A stretch of 64,000 nucleotides of DNA from Alnus glutinosa (GCF_958979055.1 NC_084887.1:27085544-27149543); one strand, 5' to 3'; counted from the first letter of the stretch, positions 10,426-22,516 are shown. Notes: generated by a model from the letters alone, not told the origin. Program-made: numbers and translations.

Positions 10426-11801
10426 TAGACCAAGAAATTAAATAAGGGATTTAGCAATTAATAAATTGTATTTATAAATAGAAGTGATTAATAATTAGAT
10501 TTTAAGTGATATTTATATTATTTAAATTAAATAAGTCTAAGATAAATAATAGAAGTGGAATAATAATGGACCCTAAGGAACAATTAAATAAGTGTATGGA
10601 TAGGGAGTAATTAAATTAAATATGAGATTGAATATTTATTGATAAAAGATAGAAATAAAATTTGATGGGGTCCCACTATGATTAATAATAGTAGGGGGTT
10701 TTAAATAAAAAGAAATCTCCCCACCCACTTACAACTTGCCACATATCCCTTATCCCTTATCCCTTATCCCTTTCACTTTTCCTTTTCTTTTCTTTCTTTC
10801 TTTTTATTTTTTTTTTCTCTCCTCAGGGGACAACAGTCCACGACTTCTTCTTTCTTCTTTTCTCTTCTATTCTTCTTCCTTCTTCTCTGTTCTACCCACC
10901 CGAACACACAGAGAGATTGAGAGTGAGAGAGAGACCGAGTAAGAGGGAGAGCTGAGAGAGAGATTTAGGGAGATTGAGAGGGAAAGAGAGACCTAGAGAG
11001 CCGAGAGATTGAGTGTGAGATCGGGAGAGAAGGAGAGACAGATCTCGAGAGAGAGATGGAGCCCGATCCTCTGTGGACGGTGGCCAGAACCGAAAACCGG
11101 CGGTTCCAGTGGCGATTCTGGCGAGCCCGTGACCCGTAACCCACCAAACCCGGGAGAGAAGACCCGCGACCTGCTGAACCTGAGAGGAAGACCCGATCCT
11201 CCATTAACGAACTCCGATGACCTGAGACGCGAAGTCCGGCGATGGATGAGCAATTTCCGGTGAGCCTTGCAACCGGTGAACCGTAGAAACCCAAAGACCC
11301 GTTAATCCGAGCAACCCATGACCCGTACCCGTGTGACCCAACGGCTTAAGGCTAGGTTTCCGGCAAATTTTCCGGCGGGTCAGTGATGTTTTCCGGCGAT
11401 TTTAGCTCACTGATTCCAGTGGACTTGCTATGAAAACCCTTGGGGTAATTTCTTACAAACTATGTTGATTTAGTTTGGGTATTTTACTCTTGGTTAGCTT
11501 ATTGATGAGTTTGAGTATTTGGGGTTCTTAGATCCTCTATTTTAATTAATTGAAATCTGAAGTTGGTTGATGATTGTGTATTGGTTTTGTGTTTCGGTTA
11601 AAGCATGAAAACCCTTGTTTTGGTGTGTTGGCAGTGGAGTGATTTTAGTTGTGGCTTTGGTATGGAATTTCTAGGATTCTGTGGGTCTTGGCCGAATCTG
11701 GAGGTGTTTTTGATGATGTTTTGTTGGAGCTTGTATGAGTGTATTTTGTTGTTGAAGATCGAATTTAATGGTTGGATTGATATTGGATTTGTGTTATTGT
11801 A
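10426..11801. other. no gene recognised
   Basis: It contains an AT-rich part, a CTT-rich pyrimidine stretch (about 10745-10900), then a GA-rich and GC-richer stretch (10905-11400) with repeated GACCCG/AACCCG words. This looks like a promoter or leader, or an LTR-element leader. Open frames there are low-complexity and unlike any protein I know. Confidence 0.4.
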
Positions 11802-12918
11802 GGATTGGTTTCCATATGCGGTACTAAAAAGTACCGCATATCTGCTGTGATTTTTTCCTACCGTTGGGATGCAAACAACAAACATATGAAACAAAAAATA
11901 AAACTTCGTCACCTCTCCGTTACAAACAGCAAACATAGAAGTCGGATCCTTCTTGGGGTGACCGACGTAGCAAAATCTTTCTCTTTGTATTGGCGCCGTG
12001 ATGATTGAAGGCAATTTTGTTGGGAAACCTCGTAAAAACATTGTACCAGGCAAAAGCCTTTTGATTTCTTTCCTTTTATTCCCTTTGTCTCTTTTCTGAT
12101 TGAAACTTTACTCCCACCGTTTCACATGTGATTGTTTCTTCCATTTCCTATTCCCACGCCAACACCCTTATGAACTCTCTATCTCTCTCGCTTCCCTTTC
12201 TCCAATTGCCCATTTCTCATCTCACCTCCATTTTACTCCTCCAATTTTCCTGCTCCTTTGGCCTGTTTTACCTTCAATTTCATCTGGGTGTTTCTTCTTC
12301 TTTGTATTCTCGCACAATATCTCTAGGGTTTTGATTTTTACCTTCGTTGGCTACTTTGAATCTTACATATTGTTCACTTCTTAGGTCTCATTTGCCTTCA
12401 ATCTCATTTGGGTATTTCTTTCTTTTTGCAGATTTGTGCTAAAACGTCTAGCGTTTTGATTTTAACTTTGTGGGCTAATTTGATTGTCCAATTTCCTTTG
12501 TTGGGTTACATTCATATGTCAATTCTGAATCTCGGGTTGTACTCCATTCCCTTTGATTCACTATTTTCCTCTCTGAATTTCAATTCTAGTAGCAATTTCA
12601 CAAGGCTATGCTATAGAGTTTTACTTCGATCCCGCACTCGAAAACCACGTCTTGAAGGCTTGGAACGTGCTCGCTTGCCGCCAAATCTGCACCCAACTTA
12701 TTGAGATCGAATCTCGACCACAATCAGTGATATCTCTTCTCCAATTGGGAGCCTTCCCAGGGACAACAATGTGCTTTTTCTTTCGCTACGCCTTCGTTGT
12801 CGCTTCTTCAGTTCCAGTCGCAAATGTGCTATGCAATGAGGTCGGAAGGGATCGAAATTGCGGAGTATTGCCAAGACTCGTGGATTCCTTATTGAGCAGC
12901 TGCTCAGGAAGTGCCGCG

Positions 12919-12975
<57 letters not shown>

Positions 12976-13108
12976 AGAAAGAGGCTTGCTGTAACGGAGA
13001 AGTGACGGAGTTTTGTTTTTTCCTTCATATGTTTGCTGTTTGCATCTCAGCCGTAGAAAAATCACAGCAGATATGCGGTACTTTTTAGTACCACATAAAA
13101 CCCGGATC
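11802..13108. mobile_element. foldback/Pack-type TIR element, 1.3 kb
   Basis: Inverted arms of about 130 bp (11802-11935 and 12982-13108) share GGTACTAAAAAGTACCGCAT, TCTGCTGTGATTTTT and CAAACATATGAA. Each terminus also contains a small perfect palindrome (GCGGTACTAAAAAGTACCGC at 11817-11836). The interior holds a decayed gene fragment and a 55-base A run (12919-12973) next to the right arm. I could not define a convincing target duplication, so the superfamily is open. Confidence 0.7.
12604..12919 (+). pseudogene. 2H phosphoesterase (cyclic phosphodiesterase/LigT-like) fragment
   Basis: The frame at 12604 reads GYAIEFYFDPALENHVLKAW and then RQICTQLIEIESRP, the conserved start of plant 'RNA ligase/cyclic nucleotide phosphodiesterase family' proteins. 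Later pieces, LLQFQSQMCYAMRSEGIEIA and DSWIPY, appear in another frame. At least two frameshifts separate the pieces, the first catalytic HxS/T motif expected after ESRP is destroyed, and a stop follows WIPY. It lies entirely inside the foldback element, so it is best explained as a captured, non-functional gene piece. Confidence 0.75.
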
Positions 13109-13340
13109 CCAACAGGATCCTAAACCTTCATATCATTAAATATGTTCCTTTCGTCCAATTTGAACACATGTAGATGCCACTGAGCATAAATGGGCACACC
13201 CTTGATAAGCACGCGCCATTGACAACAAATTAAAGCCTAGTTTTTCTTTTTCTTTATTTTTTGGTTTGCTGTGTGTCACATAGAAAAAGGAAACAGATCG
13301 AAGGAAAGAAAAGAAAAAAAGAGAGTGAGAGATTAATTAC
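13109..13340. other. no gene recognised
   Basis: The second exon of the Hsp70 copy would be expected here and is absent. Confidence 0.4.
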
Positions 13341-13553
13341 CAGAGACAGAGTTAGTGGGATTCCTGGCGACCTGGTTCTTGGCTGCATCATCGACCAATG
13401 CTCTTTGTCAGTGAAGGCAACATGAGACGACGTCGTCCTGTTGCCCTGATTGTTCGCTATTATCTCAACTCGATCATTCTGCCACACTGCCACGCAGGAG
13501 TAAGTCGTCCCTAGATCAATCCCTATCGCAGGCCACTCTCCTTCGCCGGCCAT
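13341..13553 (-). pseudogene. Hsp70 first-exon pseudogene
   Basis: It starts [20 protein letters not shown], the N-terminus of cytosolic Hsc70/Hsp70 with the ATP-binding phosphate-1 loop ([10 protein letters not shown]). [14 protein letters not shown] follows (consensus NRTTPSYVAFTD). Just after DKE, at about 13401, one base is missing, so the natural continuation ([11 protein letters not shown]) is found only in the next frame. The usual exon end with a GT donor is kept at 13341. No second exon (ATPase core, substrate-binding domain) follows within the next few hundred bases. It is an orphan, frameshifted exon. Confidence 0.85.
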
Positions 13554-14078
13554 TCTCGACGTCTGGAGGATCACATACGGAAATGAAGTAGATGAAGGAA
13601 GACTCTAAGTCAACAATCACGAAACTGAAGTAGATGAGAAGTTGAAGATGGTCCTTTTATAGAAGGGGAATGGTACATACATTTATAGTGGACAACAAGT
13701 GCACTACTACAATTGGGCGAGTATTTGGAGCATTTTTTTTTTATAGAATTTGTTTCAGACAGAGAATCTTATTAAAGATTTGGGAAAAAGCTCTCTGCAC
13801 AATTTATGCACAACCTGTACAACATGATTAATCTCTTTAAGGAAAATGATTTTTCCTAGAAAAACCCTGTATATAATCTAGTCTAAATTACTGTTTATTT
13901 TATTATATATATATATATACTTTCATTGTTTTACTTAAACGTTGAGACTTCTGATTTTATGAATTAAAATCTTAATGGTTCGTTTTGATGTTAAATTTTA
14001 GAATTTAGAGAAAAAATTTTATTCTGATTGCGAATTTCGAGGCAAAAAAAATATGTTTGGGTGATGAGTAGAATTTAA
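13554..14078. other. no gene recognised
   Basis: AT-rich spacer upstream of the Hsp70 fragment, with a TA run at 13904-13918. Confidence 0.4.
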
Positions 14079-14340
14079 GGAGTTGTTTGGCAACCAAATG
14101 TAAAATTTCCAATTCCCTTTTCACTTCTCTCAAAAATATCAAATAAAAAACATTATTACTTTTTTACACTTTTTACATCACATCAATAATTTTTTATTAC
14201 TATTCAAATAAAGAAATCTACTACAAAACAAAACTTTTTTACTTTTTCATAAAACATTCACAAATTTTATATTACATCAATCACTTCTTACTACTATTTA
14301 AATAAATATTCCATTTCACACTTACTTACCAAATAGCTCC
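14079..14340. mobile_element. Tourist-like MITE, family copy 2
   Basis: Ends GGAGTTGTTTGGC... and ...CCAAATAGCTCC, bordered by TTAA on both sides (TAA/TTA target of PIF/Harbinger MITEs). The interior is nearly the same as copies at 6405 and 50792. Confidence 0.75.
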
Positions 14341-14671
14341 TTAATTTTTTTTTTGAAATTGTGTATGGGTGTTGGATTTTTGAGATTGTAAAGTAGTGTT
14401 TTTTAATTGTAGAAAATGATTGGAAGTGTGAAAAGTTGTATATAATAATTGGTATTATGAAAAGTAGTGTGGAATGATTAAAATAACTATAATAATTAAT
14501 AAATGACTATTAATATTAAAATTTGGTATTTAATTATTTTATTCTTTAAATCTAAGATAATGCGATTTTTTTATTTGAAATTTAACTGAAATCGTGGGTC
14601 TCACTGTCAAGTTGCAACTTATATTTAACGTTGGTTTTGAGGTAATAATGGCGTTGGAATTCGTGTGAATG

Positions 14672-15644
14672 CAGGGGCGGAGCCAAGGGGGGTCGAGGGG
14701 GGGCACATGCCCCCCCTCAACCTCCAAAAATATTTCTTACTCTTGGTAGAAAATCTTCTAGATGCCCTTTTTGCCCACCCTCAACTGCAAAATCAGGAAC
14801 AATCGAAACCCAGTCACCAAACTTTAGGGGCAAACTTCAGCTACGGCGACGTCTTGAAATTTTTTTGAATTTTGCATTTAGGTTAGAACTAGATGAAAAT
14901 GGGGAAGAAGATGATGAGAATGACAATACCCCTTAAACACACCGTTTTAATAAATTCGTTGGACTGTTTTGTTTGTGGCCTATGGGCCACTGCCTTAAGT
15001 AACTTCTTTCTTTCATTCTTTTATTTTGGCTTTTGTAAGTTGCGTTAGTGGGCTAGGAAAAAAAAAATGCCTGTGGGGTGGGCCAATGGGTCGTGCTGAC
15101 TTAAAAACAAAAGGTACAAAATAATGGTGTGTCTAAACTCTAAATATATATATATATATATATATATTTTTTTTAAAAAAAAAACCCTCAAATATAGGTC
15201 CTGCTGACTTAAAAAAAGAAAAAAAAAATAAAAGAAAGAAGAAGCAAATAGTATATTAAGGCCTAAATAAGGAAAAGCTGAGCAAAAAATAAGGTCATTG
15301 ACAGTAAAAAACAAATTTACAAATTGAGAATTGCGATTTAAACTTTTTAGAAATTCTAAAGTTTTTATTTTATTTTATTTTATTATTATTTTTTTCCTTC
15401 AGTTTGTTAACCAATTATGAAGACTCGTCAAAGATAATTGAATAAAGTAACAGGCTAGGCAGTACGTAATAGAATAAATTGTATGTTACATTTATATGTT
15501 TTAAGCAATAATTGATTTTTTTTTTAGTTATATTTATTTAAAAATTAATTTCTATTTAACTTTATTCTTTTTTTCTTTCATAAAAATATATAAAAATAAA
15601 AATTAAATCTTGACCCCCCTAGCAAGAATCTGGCTCCGCCGCTG
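14672..15644. mobile_element. non-autonomous hAT (Tip100-like) element, 973 bp
   Basis: The ends CAGGGGCGGAGCCAAGGGGG and ...CTGGCTCCGCCGCTG are inverted and carry the typical GGGCGGAGCCA motif. The target duplication is TGTGAATG/TGTGGATG (14664-14671 and 15645-15652; 7 of 8 bases). No transposase frame is present. A TA run lies at 15146-15166. Confidence 0.85.
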
Positions 15645-15958
15645 TGTGGATGAGTAGAATTGAAATTCAATTCGGTATTTTACTCGGGTTGAATATGGGT
15701 TGAATGCGGGTTTTGAAAAAAAAAAAAGAAAAAAAGACCCGAATAGAATTCTGAAAAAAGTTATTTCGGACCAAGAATACTTTCCCCAGTCCGCGCCAGT
15801 GGGCTTGTTTTGTGAGGGTAGTCAATAAGCTTAGGTCTGGGCTAGTCCGACTAAGGCCAGTTATCGGCTTAACGCAACGCAAAGGAGAAATCCAAGGGAA
15901 GAGACGTTTGCAAAAGGGAAACGAAATTGATAGAAGGAATCCAGAGAGAGAGAGAGAG
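15645..15958. other. promoter and leader region of the GGQ protein gene
   Basis: No separate gene. An upstream in-frame ATG at 15812 (MRVVNKL...) would extend the downstream protein by 49 codons, but the intervening residues are basic and low-complexity, so I treat this as leader. Confidence 0.4.
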
Positions 15959-18900
15959 ATGGGGAGTCAATTGGTGTTGAAATGGTGCGTGGGAATGAGA
16001 TTGAGTTTGGGTCATGCATCGCCTTACTACTATTATTATTCTAGTCGTTGGAGTTCACCATCATCGCTAAGCTCACTCTTTCTCAAAGCTTCTCGGCCCG
16101 CACCGCCACTAAGAATAACCAGAGGAGGAACCATGCGGTGGTGCCAGGGATACGCATATACAACAACTAGTAACGAGGTTGTTGGGAATTGTAAGGGGAA
16201 AGAATACCTGGAATTGACGGACCAGGAGCTTATGAAACAGTGCCAGATGGACACCTTCAAGTCCTCCGGCCCAGGCGGTCAGCACCGCAACAAGCGCGAG
16301 TCTGCCGTCCGCCTCAAGCACCTCCCCACCGGTATCATTGCCCAGGTCTTCTTTTTTTTTTTTTTTTTTTTTTCTTTTTTTTTAAAAATAAATATATTTT
16401 GATTATTAAATAGATAAGTAATAATTATTAATATGTTTTGCATTGCAATTGCAGGCTGCGGAGGATCGATCGCAGCATATGAACCGCGAATCAGCGTTAG
16501 CGCGCCTTCGCACTCTCTTAGCCCTTAGAGGTAGGTAGGTAAGATTAGGAGTGGCTGAGATTACATTCATTCATTCCTTTCTTTCTTTTTGGCATTTTGC
16601 TTTGGCTTTGGCTACTGACTACTTGACATTTTCGGTTTTTATTACATGTCAGTGAGGAACAATGTGGATCTTCAAGCTTATGAGCCGCCCCCGGAGCTCC
16701 TTCGGATTCTGCCCCCTAAGTCCACCGTTAGACCTTCCAATTCTGGTCCCCAGATTGGTCATAATAACCCCAAATTTCGTATGGTAAGCTTTGTTTTTCT
16801 CTTACTTTCTTGAATCACAATTGGGGGCAGAAGGAATTTTTTTTTGTTGGTTAGGCTGGGCAGAAGGAGTTTGTTAAGGAACAACCATGGTTTTCTTTCT
16901 TGACAGGGAATGCAAGCTCTCTTGGATCTAATTTTTGCAGTTGAGGGTTCTGTATCAGAAGCAGCCAAGTTTCTTGGGTATGCTAATTTTTCCCTATATG
17001 ATACTAAGCGGCGAAGCTAGGATTTTTTTTCTTTAGGGGCAGGTGTAATAGAACAATATTTGTAGAATATAGTTTCAGAATCCTAAACTGCTAAAAAGCA
17101 TCATGTTTGAAATTGAGAATTCTTATAATATAATCAGAAATTTGATTTTTTCAGTATGATATACATAAAAAATTCAAAGATTATAGCCATCTTCCACATT
17201 GTTGCTCTCTGACGACTGCCATATAACCATCTCCAACACGCAAACGGGTTTTTTACTCGTCTAGGCATAACCCAAGTTAGCCAAACACGATTAAAAATAG
17301 CACTCCATAAGGCACTGGCAAACTCACAATAGAAAAGAAGATGATCCACATACTCCTCACTTTTCTTACACAAACAACACCAATCGATCACAATGACATG
17401 CCGCTTCCCTAAGTTATTTATAGTGAGGATCTTCTCTAAGGCGGCTGACCAAGCAAGGAAAGCTGCTCTTAAAAGGACCTTAATCTGCCAAATACTATTT
17501 CAAGGGAAGAGAGTGCCATCATAAGGGACAAGAACACTGTAGAAAGATCTAAAGTTGAACAACCCTCTCGTGGAAGGGCCCAACAAAGCTTGTCTTCACT
17601 TCCTAGTCTCAATCTAAGGGAATACATAAATTGAAAAATGAAGCATAGACATCCATCTCGCATTCATGAGCAGCTCTAATAAAGCTTACGTTCCACTAAT
17701 GGGAGCTGCTAGAAAGCTCCAAATGATTTGCTATGCAAGCAATACTATATAAATTCGGAAAAGCCTCCTTAAGGGTTTGATCTCCACACCACAGGTCATA
17801 CCAGAATATAATCTTGGAGCCCTCTCCTATATCAAATCTACTATGTCTAGAAAACTCTCCCCAACCGTTCTTAATATTCTTCCATCTCCCATCTCAAATC
17901 TTGTATGGTAAAATCCATCATTGCCTCAGGTATGTATTTGGTCAGGTTAGCACAATTTACTCAAATTGTTAAATATATCCATTGCTCTTTTTTGACGAAT
18001 AACTTGCTAAAGACACGATTGATTCTCGCAGGTTGAGCACCGGTGCGCTATCACGCTTAATATTATCGGATGATTCTCTTCGAATGACGGTCAATGAGCT
18101 GAGGGCTTCTAAGGTACATCACCCTATGGATATATGGTTTTAGCTTACTAGTTTGTATCACATGGCTGAATATTACCTAGTATTACCATAAACAAACAAA
18201 GAAATAAGTAAATAGATAATGGTTTTAAAGATGGATTCTCAATTTAACCATGGGATTTTCGGGGAATTTCATTCTTTGTCTAAATTGTTCTTTCATAGTT
18301 CGGAAAATGTAATATACTCCAGTTATATATTGGCAAGACAGCTTAGTGTTTCTCATATCTCTTGGCATTGCGTCCTAAAATGATGACAAAATGATTGAGA
18401 TGAACAATATTTTGGGCTTTGGTTGAGATGTCATTATTGCAACTGGAACTCATATCACGGTGATGTCTCCTAGGGGACTATGAGTCATTACTGTCCACTA
18501 CTATTAACCATGTCTCAGATGTGTTTGTTAGGATCAACACGGTTTTAGCTGCAATCTAATTGGATGAAGTTCTTCAAAGCACCTTGTGCGAATGCATTTT
18601 TCACACCAAATTGCTACACTGGTCTAGATCATTTTGTGATTTGGATAAAGCATGGTTTGATCAGGATGCTGGGCATCAAGAAACAAAGAGGATTGGTTTC
18701 TAATGGAAACTTAGAAATAGATGCTATATATCAATGCAATGCAGTCCCATTTCTAGGTACTATATGTTTTCATTAATGTTATCAACCACAAGAACATGGT
18801 CTTCCAGGATTGTCTGCAGAAGAACATGGTTCGTAGACGGATTGCTTGGATCTCATTTGACTTGGAGGGCTACTCTTTAGTTTATAACCTCCTTTGTCAT

Positions 18901-19607
18901 AATAAATCAGTGACTCCTATCATGAGAGTCTGACTGTTTGTCCTAGTATCTAATAAGGGACATACAGGTTGAAGGAACTAAAGAATGAGACATCCATTTA
19001 CTGATACTCTAAAGACAATTTATTTGACCAAAATAACAAGAAATGAAGAGGATGGGTCTCAAAACAAGAAAACCAAATTCCACTACCTGCAAAAAAATCA
19101 GCAAAAGAAGAAAAGCATCCCTGACCATGGAAAAGCCATTAGACTATATCGACTAAGAGAATCGATCTTTGTCAGCTTAATTTTTTTTGGATGAATATTT
19201 GTTCATGTGTACTTAGAGGCGCTTTACGCTTTTTTAATAAAATTTTATTACTTATGAAAAAAAAAAAAAAAAAAAAATTGGATGAATATTTATTAAAAAA
19301 ACAAAAAAGGAAAAATAGGAAAAAAAGAAAAAGAAAAAAAGAAATAATCCATGATATTCTTACTTGGACTGTGTTTAAGTTTGGCTTTGGTGTATGGATC
19401 TTGGTACGAGGTTGTGTATTTTTTGCACGCTACACACACCCTTCTTTGGACGTCTTGTGCTGGCATATATTTTTTGGATGGTGAAAATTGTTCTGAAATT
19501 ATCTGGTTCAGGATATGAAAACATTAATAAAAGCTTTACTTTATGTTCTGGAATACAATAACAAAGGTGTTACCGAACTTGCGCAGGGTATGAAGCCTCT
19601 CAAGTAG
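15959..19607 (+). CDS. short class-I release-factor-like GGQ protein
   Basis: Six exons (15959-16345, 16455-16530, 16653-16783, 16907-16977, 18032-18113, 19587-19607) with GT/AG borders join in phase into 255 residues plus stop. The GGQ motif is at residues 106-108 ([13 protein letters not shown]), the peptidyl-tRNA hydrolysis signature of class-I release factors. The protein has no codon-recognition (PxT/SPF) domain, so it belongs to the short RF-1-domain group, which acts in ribosome rescue or RNA quality control in mitochondria or plastids. The first 60-90 residues are Ser/Tyr/Arg-rich without acids, consistent with an organelle transit peptide. The C-terminal part contains a helix-turn-helix-looking stretch ([25 protein letters not shown]). 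Introns 4 and 5 are long and hold LINE fragments. I chose MGSQ as start because it precedes the transit-like region. Confidence 0.88.
17130..17960 (-). mobile_element. LINE fragment (RT zinc-binding region) in intron 4
   Basis: The minus strand reads [11 protein letters not shown], then [27 protein letters not shown], the CxxC...HxxxxC zinc-binding domain at the C-terminus of plant L1-like reverse transcriptases. Further pieces of the same ORF, in shifted frames, extend to about 17960. It lies opposite to the host gene and is 5'-truncated and frameshifted. Confidence 0.8.
19201..19277 (+). mobile_element. very short 5'-truncated LINE insertion
   Basis: Only the last bases of a LINE (GCGCTTTACGCTTTTTTAAT ... 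ATTACTTATG, A17) are present, flanked by a perfect 14-bp target duplication TTGGATGAATATTT (19187-19200 and 19278-19291). The same 3' end closes the LINE at 54.7 kb. It sits in intron 5 of the GGQ gene. Confidence 0.85.
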
Positions 19608-20528
19608 GAGTTCTTGGATGCTAATTGCACGCGTCAGGTACAATGTAGAATTGTTGTTCTTTTCAGGCTAGTATAACCACTCTGCACGGAAACTGATCTT
19701 GTTGCTTAAAACCCCAGAGCTCCATGTACTGTTTCCAATTACATGAATCCATAACCTGCTTTCTGATTTACTCAGGTTTAAAAGGGACAAGAATTTAAAT
19801 TTTGGAAGTTTTAGGTGTGGTGTCAGCCGGCAGTTAGGTCAATAACTGAAAATAGAACAGCCTGCCTGATTTGTTGTCTTTACCTCAATCCCTCTACATC
19901 CCTCATTGTATTGTTTTTCTTTTATTTTCTAAGTCATTTGTTTATATGTTGTCTCTCTTCATGGTTGGAGCATCCTTCTAATGTACTTTCCAAATTTGAA
20001 AAACTTGTGTGCGGCAGCCAGGGCACGTGAAGAGCGGGGAAAAACGTATGTGGCGGAATTCTTACCTGTCTGATATTATACGTTATTAACTGACACATTG
20101 AGACTAGCTTGGACTTGGTTAGACATCATTCAGATTTAGTCAACTATGTCAAAGTTCAGAGGAAGGATATTTTCATTCTTCTTTTGGTTCGGGTTGCAGC
20201 TATTGCTGAATGTATAATCTTCCCTATATTCTCTTTTGGCAAGTATGTGGCTCGATCCTCTGATGTTTGGGTTATTGTAGTTACGCAGAAGAAGAAGTTT
20301 TTATGCCAGTAGAGATTGTAAAATCACTAACCCATATTATTAAAGAATTTATACACCATAGCCTTGGAAGAAGCCTCCTGAAAAATTTCCTACTTTTCTA
20401 AATATTGGTGAAGTGCGGGGCTCATTGTATCTGTTTGTTTGTTTGCTGGCCAGATTGTAATGAATCTTTTAGTAATTGAATAAAAATACTACAGCCAGTT
20501 AAGATTTAATAGCTTTGGCTCCCGAAAG
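19608..20528. other. 3' flank of the GGQ gene
   Basis: Probable 3' UTR followed by spacer. No other gene recognised. A stretch ending TAATTGAATAAAAATAC (about 20470) looks like a retroelement or transcript 3' end. Confidence 0.4.
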
Positions 20529-20798
20529 TGTTAGAAAATAAATTAAATGATTAGATTTATTATTTTTTATTCGTCAAGTTTTTGAGGAAATTGAAGATTT
20601 ACTATGGTATCAGAGCAAAAGTTCTGGGTTCGAACGTTGTTTTTATAATTACTTTTTATTTCAATTAAATATTCTATATGTAAGTTCTTACTTATTGAGG
20701 AGGAATTTGAGCCTATATATGATTGGAAATGTTAAAATATTTATTAAATAATTAAATTCATAATTTCTTATCAGCTTAAACTTTTAGTATAACTAGTA
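20529..20798 (+). mobile_element. degenerate TRIM-like element
   Basis: Two similar terminal stretches (about 20529-20598, TGTTAGAAAATAAATTAAAT...; about 20728-20798, TGTTAAAATATTTATTAAAT...) flank a primer-binding-like TATGGTATCAGAGCAAAAG at 20609. This is the usual PBS of plant LTR elements. The size is about 270 bp and there is no coding sequence. Confidence 0.55.
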
Positions 20799-22016
20799 AT
20801 TTTAAATATTGTCTCAGTTATTTACCTTCTATTTTTACATGTTGGACTTTATTTATTTAAGAGTTTAAGCTTAAACGCGGGAAAAGTGTTAATATAAGTG
20901 GTGATTTAACAAATAAGTAAAAAAATTAAAAACAGTCAATTGCACCGCCGTCTAGATCTCTTTCGTTGAAATTGTCGGCTACTTAAAGCTGGCAAGTTCT
21001 TGAAGATGATATAAATGAAGCCGTTCATAATTCCCGTGGCCTTGCTGGAGATCCCATGCTCCTCTTGATCCACTTCTTTGTCTTTGTTGCCTACTTTGGC
21101 TTTGTAAGATTTGGAGGAAGAAGAAAGTGCAGAGGAGATATAGAGAAGATGAATGGGCATATATACGTTGGAAAGAGACGTTGGACGTGGTGTTTGAAGT
21201 ATGGAGAGTCGTGTAATCCACTATTGGGCAGTGAGTTCAGAGACGTTGGGCGTGATGTTGAAGTATGAGAGTTATGTAAGGCAGCATGACAGATGCATGG
21301 ATAACAGCTGACAGTGGTAAAATGCACCGTTTTGTGTGACAGTTTGGAGTTTGTAATAAGGCTTGTAAAAGTGGTAATCTGTTGGGTCTATCTGTTAGGT
21401 GGTTGGCAGATCCACTAGGTATAAGAGTCCACTCAACTATTGGGCTGGATATAGAAAGTCTAGTATCTTATTTCAGTTTATAAACCTTTGGAGCTTTTTG
21501 GTTGAGCTCGAATCAGCCATAACTCAATCTTTCAATAACAGTTCATGGATTCATTCGTTACATCCATACTCTGCTCCTACTCATTCATTCACTTTTATAA
21601 TTCAAAAACAAGAAAATTCATAACAACATTTCGCAGGGAACTTCTTGCTTGGCTTCTTTCTAGCCAGGGAGAATAAAACTTCCAAATTTTTTAATCTCCC
21701 TCTCTCTCTCTCTTTTTTTTTTTTTTTTTTTTTTTTGAGGTTAACAGATGTTAAGTGACATTTTCCAAACAAGATTTTATCTTTACTATTACATTTTGTG
21801 TAATGTTATATACTACACTAATATCTCACCATTATCACTATATGATGTGAGAGTACTAATCCATCATTGGATTAGCTAATGTTAAAAAAAAAAAAAAAAA
21901 AAAAACAAAATTAACATTGCCACATCAGCGTAGTGACGTAGTAAGATACTTGTAAAATATTTGTGATATTTAAAAAAATAAAGAGAAAAGAAAGGAGTAT
22001 GTGAGAGGTGAGCCGT
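20799..22016. other. no gene confidently recognised
   Basis: Minus-strand open stretches at 20936-21221 (SSSKSYKAKVGNKDKEVDQ... and overlapping frames) look possibly coding but match no family that I know. A pyrimidine tract and T run lie at 21698-21736, and a 23-base A run at 21882-21904. Confidence 0.35.
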
Positions 22017-22504
22017 TGAAACCAGTGAATTGTATAGTAGGGATTTAGGGGTAAAATCAAGGAGGGAGACTGGCAAGGATCAATAACGGAGTTGAAATTC
22101 TGGAAATATCATTAATGAGAAAATAATGGAAGATAATAGCAGTGGCTGGTTCGAGGTAGCCAACCTCCAATACAAGGTTATCAATACCAAGGAGATACCC
22201 TTCTAACAACCCTAGAGGCTATATATATAATTCCCCTTACAAGACAGCCCATTAAGATATAACATAAAAGGAAACCCAACTAACATAAAAAGGAATGAAG
22301 CCCAACTATAACCCATAACTCGGCCCTTATTTACTAGACCGAAACGCACAGCTTAGAGCTAGTTGGAACACACCCTTCAGTCTTCAGTTCTCTAACTGCC
22401 ACGTAATCTTCTGAACAACTCACTTCTCTCTATCTTCCTTCTTCTCGATTCTTCAACACTAAAAAATCCCATCTTTACCCTAACTCCATTTCTGGTTTGT
22501 GACA
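22017..22504 (-). repeat. Ty3 3' LTR
   Basis: 488 bp. Minus-strand ends TGTCACAAACC... and ...CACTGGTTTCA. It aligns along its length with 27103-27597 but lacks about 13 bp (CATATAACCGGCC region) and has many substitutions, so the insertion is not recent. Confidence 0.9.
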
Positions 22505-22516
22505 ATACCTCCCCGT

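Noticed and set aside
10965-11294. Overlapping open frames on both strands with Arg/Ser/Pro-rich translations
   Set aside because: All frames are open because the DNA is GA- and GACCCG-repetitive. No domain, and the same region is open on both strands.
20609-20645. Possible tRNA or SINE (TATCAGAGC plus GGTTCGAAC)
   Set aside because: No cloverleaf or A-box at the right spacing. It fits a primer-binding site between two terminal repeats better.
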